Shown here: positions 56,705 to 64,000 of the stretch, piece after piece
Position numbering within the stretch: the first letter of the stretch is position 1
How the letters are laid out: every line of letters begins with the position of its first letter
Assembly (NCBI RefSeq): GCF_008831285.2
Contig: NW_022204507.1
Span: 3,156,452 to 3,220,451, forward strand
Length of the DNA: 64,000 nucleotides
DNA from: Nymphaea colorata
Taxonomy: Eukaryota; Streptophyta; Magnoliopsida; Nymphaeales; Nymphaeaceae
Reading direction: 5' to 3'
Program-made: the position numbers and the translations under genes
Notes under the pieces: model-generated
What the model was told of the DNA's origin: nothing
The model's database searches: none
Seen by the model: the letters and a program-made list of their open reading frames with translations, nothing else

Positions 56705-59700
56705 GTAATGTGTACAGCCTGGTCATTTCTTCTTGCTTGTGCATGCAATGCTTGGCACGCAAATAACTAAGAAGCCTCTCAATCATCCTTGTGCATCTCA
56801 TTAAATTTACACTTTCCGAAGTTGAGTTACCTTTCTTTGCACATAAATCAGCAAATGATTGTGATTTCTGTTCAAGTCAACCAAACTTCACCGATTGACA
56901 AAGCTTTCTACCAGACATAGCACTATTGTTTTTGAGTAGTATCCCATTTAATATAAGGCAACTGGTGTTATGTTATTAGATGTCATACTGGAATATAGTA
57001 TTATGATCAGAATAGGTTCATAGCCCTATAACCATGTTATTTGGTCATAACTGTATAGGAGTTATGACCATATATATACTTACATATGGTGGGCTGTATA
57101 AGTAAATGTACCCTATTTAGTACATATTTAGTTGATTTTGATTCTTAGTTTAGTCGAGTTTGGTTTCTAGCTAGACATATGTTGGATAAGTTGGGATGAT
57201 GTGGATGAGCAATAAGGAAACTAAGAGAGAACATGGGTAAGCACGTGATTTTATTTGGTTTCCCTTATGGACCCAAATTATAAGGGCATCACACATAATC
57301 CCCTCTCCTCACTCATGGGTCCTATTTCTCATCGCTGTTTAGGTAGTAGTTTTTTTGAAATGTGATTCTAGATTTTATTTGATTTGATTTTTTTCATTTA
57401 CATAATCTTATACTAGCTAACTATTTCTTGTAGTCTTGCTACGTTTAGTTGTTTTAAAAAGTTGGAGATGCTTGAGAAGGCCCTATGGTGTTTCCGGCAG
57501 ATAGCCCTCAAACCATTCATCTTAACAACCCCCCATCTCCAGCATGCGGTAGATTTCCTTCTATTTATCCCTCCTTCTTGTTTGCTCTTCTTAGCTGGCA
57601 TAAAGAATTTTCAAGTGTCAAAAGTGAGAGTAAGAGAAGGTGTTCCATCTTCAAGCATCATCGAGCACACTGTCCACCACGCTGCTGGGTCCTCCATTGA
57701 ACTTTCCCTTTACAGTTGGGACTTGGTTCCATTTAGAATTGTGTTAAGGTCAGGTCTTATTGGTGAGTGTCAAACAGGTTTAGAGTCTTTAGACTTTGAG
57801 ACCTAGGTTCAGTATGTATCCTTTTTTATGTTCCATGTGATTCCAGCCTACGGCCGTGCTCAGTTTAGAGTTAGTTTCATGTAGTGCGTCAGTTAACTAG
57901 AGTCCTCATCATGTGAGACTATTGTTGAAGGTCAATTGTTCAGACTTTCTTCTTGTGGTGCTTGACTGGCCCCTTTAGGTGAATATTTTATTTGTAGTCT
58001 AATCCAGTGGGGACGTGGGTAGTTTCTGATTTCATGCTTGTTTGAATCTTAGTTAAAGTGGTTGGTGTCTGTTGTTAAGTGTCGTGTTTTCTTCATTGAG
58101 CTTGTGATTTTCAATATGTATGTTTGTTGTGCATGGCATGGTTACACCGATTTATATTTTAGAATGTATATGAATATTGGAGCTGTTATGCCTTGGTATT
58201 TACTTTGTGTGTTCGTTTCTCTTCATTAGTCAAGCCTTTCTGAATGGGTCGAACCTAGTTAGTTAGCTGAATTATTTTGCAAACATATATTAGTCATCAA
58301 TTTGTTTTTTCGTTATTTGCCTTTGGTCGTTGACATTCCTTATATCATAAGCATTCATATTTTTGAAGGTCCTCTGTTTCCGTTGAGTCAACACAACATT
58401 TAGTTTTGGTATCAACTCTTTACAAAACAGGTATAACCATGATTTGGCAAACCTATAAAAACTACAAAAATCATTCTCTGTTTCAAAGTCAGAAGACTTA
58501 TGACGTTCTGATCTGGGATAAAGTTGAATTTGGGTTTGATTGTTGGTTTGAAGTTTCTTGTGTGAAAATCAGCCGACAAAATTTCAAAATTTTTTCAACT
58601 TTGAGTATTTTGATATATTGTTGTTAAACTTTCACTGTTTCTATTTCTCACAAAAAATTTGAAAACTGAGCTCTATTTCTTGTTTTTTGAATTCTATCTT
58701 GGAAACAGATTTTTCAATTTTACATTTTACAATTTTTTAGTGAAATTTTCTAGTTATTATTATTATTATTTATTTAAGGATTGTATCCATATCAAGGCCA
58801 ATACTCCAACCAACACAGTTTTAGGCTTTTTGTTTAGTGGGGAGAATTGTGATTTTGCATATATTGTGTGTTATTGCTAGAAAATTATCTAGAAAGGTTT
58901 TTGATTGCCTTATTTTGTTGGAGCCCTTCCTCACTTGGGTCTCCTCTAGAGTTAGAGCTCAAGCTGTTCATGTCTATGAGAAGGAGTGGGCTGCCGAGCC
59001 ACTAGGTCCTTGCTTTAGGATCTCAAGAAGTCACTCTTTCTTGGAGTCCTTGGTGAGTCCGAGGATAGGGATGTGGTGCGACCTCTAGGGTGAGAATAAG
59101 GAGGGAGGCATAACGTGCATGGGTGCTTAGGGACTTGGTAGGGATTCAGCTTGGCTAGGTGGGTGCTAAAGGAGAGGGGCGTGGAGGGTATGGGAGTGAT
59201 TGAAGTCGGGGGGCTATACATGAGAGAGAGAGAGAAAGAGAGAGAGAGAGGGAGCGAAGGGGTTTGAATCTCCCTTGTGCATGTCCATCATTTTCTTCTA
59301 CAGCCAATCGAGTTTCTCTAAGTCGAACATGGATCCATTTGGTTGTCCTTATGAAATTTATGTTTTTTTTGTGAAGAACACATTTTAAATTGAATTTTCT
59401 TGATGTTTTGATTTAGTTCGGGATGCGTTAAAGTTTGGGTTTAAATTGAATTTTCTTCTTGTTGCCTTCTTAGCTGTAGTTTAGTATAGTGCTCGTGGTT
59501 CAGAATGCAATGCTTGTTTGAGTCTTAGTTAAAGTAGTTCCAGTTTGATTGTTGACTGTCGTGTTCTCTTCATTGAGCTTGTGATTCTATTTAAAGCAGA
59601 TACGTTAGTTGCACATGTCATGCTATACCCAGGTATATAAGGATGCATGTGTATACTAGTGTTTTATAGTCATCATATTTGCTGCTACTTCTTCTACATC

Positions 59701-60255
59701 GATATCTTTACTTTGTTTTGTTTCTCACTTCAAGCCTCTTGAAAAGGCTAGCCCCTTTCTCTCTTGAGTGCATAGGACACTTGAATATGCTTTTTTGTGG
59801 GGGAGACTCTACCTATCTTCATAATTGTTGATGGTGCAGTAGAACAAGAAGGTAATAGGATGATCTATAAGGATTTGATCATTGGTCTGCATGCATTGTA
59901 TTTTCTCCTAAAATTGGTAGCCAGTTGAAGGGGGTTGTGAAGAAAGGGATTAGGAGCATTTTGTCACCTCCTCCTATGCATCAATGTACGAGTGCAATTT
60001 TTGAAATTATAATCTTATGTTGCTTTGCAGGATTTGTGGATTAATTGGAAAACTTTAGATAGGCATTTGCATTTGGTTTGTATAATTAAACTTGTTTAGG
60101 TATGAAGCTCAATTTGTGATGGCACATGTACGGGGTTCATCTCTTTTTTTTTCATTTTTTTATTGCAGATAGTTGAATTTGGCTTCCTTCATATATTTCT
60201 GCTATGTATTCTTGACATACTTTTAAAAATTAAGTTATTCAACCGCTGTTTGTAG
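56705..60255. other. Non-coding stretch after the B3 exons
   Basis: No continuation of the VAL-like gene was found. Frames at 57,462-57,806 and 58,837-59,088 are unrecognised. A (GA)n tract lies at 59,222-59,252. gtgattttcaatatgt/gtcgtgtt(t/c)tcttcattgagctt segments at about 58,080 and 59,560 are short direct repeats. Confidence 0.4.
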
Positions 60256-60494
60256 GACCTCTCAAGTATTGGTGCAAGAGAAGCAAAGTTGATGTGCTGG
60301 TTTCCAACTTAGCCGCATGGAATGACGATGTTGTTTCTAGTTCTTTAGATATTGTTGGCTATTGGGTTGAGGGCTGCCATTTGTGCACTGATTGAGTGGT
60401 TACTGGAAATTTTATTTGGCAACTAGCCCCACAAGAACACCTATGAGGTTCTATGAGAGTACATTCGAAGATATAAATTGCGAAGAGCTACCAG
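60256..60494 (+). pseudogene. Exon of a plant GH2 beta-galactosidase (LacZ-like)
   Basis: Acceptor tttgtag and donor gtttgt bound the block. The first half encodes GPLKYWCKRSKVDVLVSNLA, AWNDDVVSSSLD and YWVEG. After a TGA at about 60,392 the next frame encodes SGYWKFYLATSPTRTPMRFY and ESTFEDINCEELP. Together these match the region just before the sugar-binding domain of the plant glycoside hydrolase family 2 protein (the At3g54440 type), with the expected SGYWKF motif. GH2 beta-galactosidases remove terminal galactose. One frameshift breaks the exon, and neither the first exon nor the catalytic TIM barrel was found nearby. Confidence 0.75.
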
Positions 60495-61845
60495 GTTTGT
60501 CTTTTTCTCTCATATGCAAATCAGTGGCAAAGTTAGAAAGTTGAGCCACAGGGCCACTGTCTTGTCATTTAGTAGAATATAAAATGTCGTTGCACGTAAG
60601 ATTTTCCTGAAACAGAAGATGTGTTTTAGTTAATAGAATAACAAATTGCACTACTACACAAGAATAACTTAATAAGTTAATGAACAATATAATTATTAAT
60701 GCCTTTTTTAAGACTCTTTTTTAATACGACAGAAAGGTGATGCCACTTAACGGGCCTTCTTTTTGGGAGTTTGTCCCAATAAAAGTTACTTGAGATTTTT
60801 ATATCTGTTGTAAAGAAAACTAAATCCACACTACAAGATGAAATTGCTGCCTGAAATGGATTTTCAATGAGAAGATGGGTGTTCATAAAAACTTGTCCAT
60901 ATCAAAGTCTATGTGCAACCTGTACAAAAGAAACATGGCAATTGTTATACTCTCTTATAATTGCTATTCATTAAGAAAACATTTTTCCTTTTTTTAATAT
61001 GGCAAATTTTGAAATGAGAAACTGCATGTGGAGCCTTTGCACATCCCAAGCCATGGGTGGCCCCGTCTTTGATGTCAACTAATTTTATGTGACATTATTT
61101 TATACTTCTTGCTCCTTTGCCTATCCACCAAAAGTAGGAGTGGTCATTGTTTCTCTAAGCTTTACTAGTGTCATGTTCACTTATGTGACTACTTATCTTT
61201 CTATTGCTCTCATTCACTTATGTGACTAAATTACTAGTTGACAAATACCTACACTTTCTGAGTTTCGCAAGGTGACCGCCCTGTTCATAAATCTGCAACC
61301 TGGAAAGAATCTCGAGTCATGCCTATTCAGGTACTAAGGTCTCGGATTGTGAATGCATGCATGTGTTTGAGAGGAGAGGAGATTTCTAAATCTTCGTAAA
61401 TGTTGTGTTCGTAAGTTTAATTAGAACTAGAACATGGTAATCTTGCATAGCCAAGAAGAATGAGGTAATTCTACATCATGCAATCACATGCTTTAAGACC
61501 TTGTTGTCTTTGAATATGCTTTGCTTTTGTGACTTTTTTTTTCTACTGATTATGAACACAAACTTTATGTTTGCATTGTTAAAATTAGTTTGTAATGTCA
61601 GCACAAAGTTAACTTCTGATGTTCTTCATTTTTATGTTTTTCGTGCATTGGTGAACATTGACCATGTGAATCAACTTACCCAATTCACTACCCCACCATT
61701 TGCATTAGTTCTTGTAGTGCATTTTCAAGTAGTCCTCCTTGGAATGCTGGACTATGACCCCATATGCTTATTTTGCAGCCTTTGGCATTCATTTTCTTTC
61801 TATATAGCCCACCATTTTCTAGACCTAAACATGCAACTTTTGCAG

Positions 61846-61931
61846 AACTTGGCAAACTCGACCTCCGATCTGGCTCCTTCACTTTGAGACAAATTAAAGT
61901 AGCCACATTGAACTTCGATGCTGTCGACATG
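61846..61931 (+). pseudogene. Juxtamembrane exon of an LRR receptor-like kinase (LRR VIII type)
   Basis: After an acceptor (ttttgcag) the block encodes ELGKLDLRSGSFTLRQIKVA then TLNFDAVD. This is the segment between the membrane span and the glycine-rich loop in LRR VIII receptor kinases such as the At1g07650/At1g53420 group (usually ...TGSFTLRQIKAATNNFD). The expected GEGGFGxVYKG does not follow: the frame runs into MWTFLYKI. The kinase domain and the ectodomain were not found, so this is an isolated fragment. Confidence 0.65.
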
Positions 61932-62659
61932 TGGACTTTTCTTTATAAAATCTCTAGGGTAGTTAGTTTTCATTGCTGTGGATGTGTATGGTGCAATGTT
62001 TAGATATTAACTATTCCTTATTTCTGTGTTTTGACTAAGTTTTCATTCCTAGTGATACAAGAAGGATATAGGTGAAACCAAGTAAATAGGCTACTGAGTG
62101 AGGCCTAGTTTGTGGATGGTACCTACGTTTCTTTGAGAAGCCTTCCTTCAGTTAATTATGATTCTGAGTCAAGGAAACCCCCTCCCACTAAAAGCTGTTT
62201 TTTAGAAGGTCAAGTTGTTTTTACATTTATATTGTACAATTCCCATTTTAACCATATGTAGATAACAAACCAAAAAGAAAATCTTGAAAATTAGTGTTAT
62301 CTTCTCAGCTGTTTTATTACTTTTTTTCTACTTATATTTTATATTTGACAATGCTTTCCTGAAAATCTTGAAAATTGCATGTACACATGTACATACTGAT
62401 CTATGTGACTCCATACTTTTGCAAACCTATATGTAGCAGCTCTTTCATGAGTTTGCTGAACGTTTAGAGAGAATTGTGACAAAGATAGGTTGTTTACTTA
62501 TTTTCACCTGCTATGCCTGTGCATCTCATTGCAATGTAGCTTCTTTGCTAACTCTTCTTTCTTTTCCTCGCATATTGTGCAGTACCTGAACACTATAAGC
62601 TGGCTGCTGAGGCAAAGTTCTCAGTAATTTTATATCTCAGTCCACATTCAAACTCATTT
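61932..62659. other. Non-coding stretch
   Basis: A short exon-like block at 62,583-62,626 (VPEHYKLAAEAKFS after gtgcag) is too small to assign. Nothing else is seen. Confidence 0.35.
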
Positions 62660-62937
62660 GTTGACATGTACAGTATACTATAAAATATATACTACATACA
62701 TGTATTGTATATATGTTCACGTATATCTATATACATATATTAACATATCACATACTATATAAGTATACACATATCACATGTATAATAGATATATGTATTA
62801 TATTCTACATATATGTATATACCATTATATTATAGTATAATATAGTACATATGTACATACATATATAGTTTCAAATGTTATACATATTATGCATATACAT
62901 ACATATATATGTAATGTGTTTATATATATGTGTGTGT

Positions 62938-62978
<41 letters not shown>

Positions 62979-63130
62979 ATGTAATAAATTAATATGATTA
63001 CACTAGTATATATCTGTAGTATGTAACTACGTTATATAGTATGCATCTATGTCACATGGGTGCGGGTGCAGCTAGAGCATATATATATATACACATTATA
63101 TGTTATATATGTAATTTTATTTGTGTATAT
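62660..63130. repeat. TA-rich tract with a pure (TA)n run
   Basis: tatatgtacata-like sequence with an uninterrupted (TA)n at 62,942-62,976. Such runs often carry assembly length errors. Confidence 0.9.
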
Positions 63131-63419
63131 TTTTAAATTTTTTATCCAGCTTACCTTAATCTCATCAAAATTCAAAGTTTTCATTAAATAGAGTAAATGT
63201 TGGGGGGGGGGGGAGAGAGTGAGAGAGGAAGGAAAAAAAGAAGAGGAAAAGATAGGAGAAGGAAAACAAGAAAAAAATAAGAGAAAAGAATAACAATGCT
63301 GTTAGGAGTATCCCATTAGGTTTGATCGAGTAGAGTGACGTGCCAGGCCGTACCCGCATCGGTGCGGGTACGCCACCATAGTTTGTGCACCCATGTGACT
63401 TACTTTATAACATGTTATA
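63131..63419. other. Purine-rich island between TA tracts
   Basis: A G homopolymer (63,201-63,212) and an A/G-rich stretch (63,213-63,290) are followed by gtgcgggtacg-type short repeats (63,344-63,372; also gggtgcgggtgc at 63,058). No gene seen. Confidence 0.5.
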
Positions 63420-63885
63420 TTACTTATGCAATACATAATTTATTATATATGTATATATATGTTACGTAACATATATAATACACACACACACACACATCTA
63501 TATATATGTATATATATACAATGCATTTATGTATATTACATATATGTAATACATGTAATATATTGTGTATATAATGTGTACAAGTTGTATGTATATCATA
63601 TTATACTATATGACATAAATAGTATATAGTTATATGTATATGTATATATAACTATTATAGTTTTATATATGTATATTACATAAATATTATATATAATTGT
63701 ATATAATGTATATATGACATCATAAATGTAGTATATTACTATGTAACGTATATGTAAATGTATAATATAAATATAATACATAAAATATATGACGTATATG
63801 ATATATGTATATTTATAATATCTGTATACATTAACATATAACATGTAGGTAACTATGTGATTTATACATATTATGTATGACATAT
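63420..63885. repeat. TA-rich tract
   Basis: Same composition as 62,660-63,130, with a (CA)n run at 63,481-63,495. The 95-codon minus frame is a Tyr/Ile artefact of TA repeats. The last 115 bases of the window are ordinary sequence without a call. Confidence 0.9.
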
Positions 63886-64000
63886 ACTAAGTATTCATGC
63901 AGAACAAACATAAATGCTAAACATGATAAGTTTGGTAACTGAGCATTCTTGGTGTCCCTCAAGGCCAGCGCACTCACAGTGACAACACCTGAGTTTGGAA

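Noticed and set aside
57462-57806. 114-codon frame as the C-terminal part of the VAL-like gene
   Set aside because: No EAR, CW or other known VAL sequence; looks like intron.
61266-61337. Exon-like block GDRPVHKSATWKESRVMPIQ before gtacta
   Set aside because: Short, no recognised family, acceptor weak; left unannotated.
63426-63883. Frames of 67 and 95 codons on opposite strands
   Set aside because: Same TA-repeat artefact.

Overview
This is plant nuclear DNA from a flowering plant. Every recognisable gene trace belongs to a plant family: a VAL-type B3 repressor, a selenium-binding protein, a JmjC demethylase FYRN/FYRC region, augmin subunit 7, a glycoside hydrolase family 2 beta-galactosidase and an LRR receptor-like kinase. 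Several of these keep GT..AG introns. The rest is AT-rich and dominated by transposable elements. There are no bacterial, organellar, rRNA or CRISPR features. The species cannot be named from the sequence.

Layout: 1-1,043 holds a frameshifted FYRN/FYRC remnant. 1,612-5,454 is a dispersed composite repeat (blocks B, D and C), ending in an element with 9-bp terminal inverted repeats and an internal array of hairpins. 5,455-20,940 is mostly non-coding, with a small transposon (10,134-11,075), unassigned but well-spliced minus-strand exons (11,076-11,875), two clean augmin subunit 7 exons (14,006-14,355, minus) and three unassigned plus-strand candidate exons (16,571-18,432). 21,786-37,087 is a large rearranged block: a degenerate Ty3/gypsy chromovirus (27,688-36,395) whose right side (LTR plus flank A) recurs in inverted orientation on its left, followed there by block C. 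37,215-39,366 is TA-rich tandem DNA, followed by a Tourist-like MITE (39,391-39,763).

The right half is a series of decayed genes: a possible AAA-ATPase first exon (40,380), a selenium-binding protein pseudogene with introns (45,139-46,453), a VAL/HSI2-like gene (47,538-56,704) broken by frameshifts and by a second minus-strand gypsy element (about 50,030-55,400), one GH2 beta-galactosidase exon (60,256-60,494) and one LRR-RLK exon (61,846-61,931). The window ends in TA-rich DNA.

I found no intact multi-domain gene and no working multi-gene system. The most notable structure is the inverted duplication around the gypsy element. Next come the hairpin array and the concentration of unrelated gene fragments, many with single-base indels. 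Those indels could be real decay or assembly errors.
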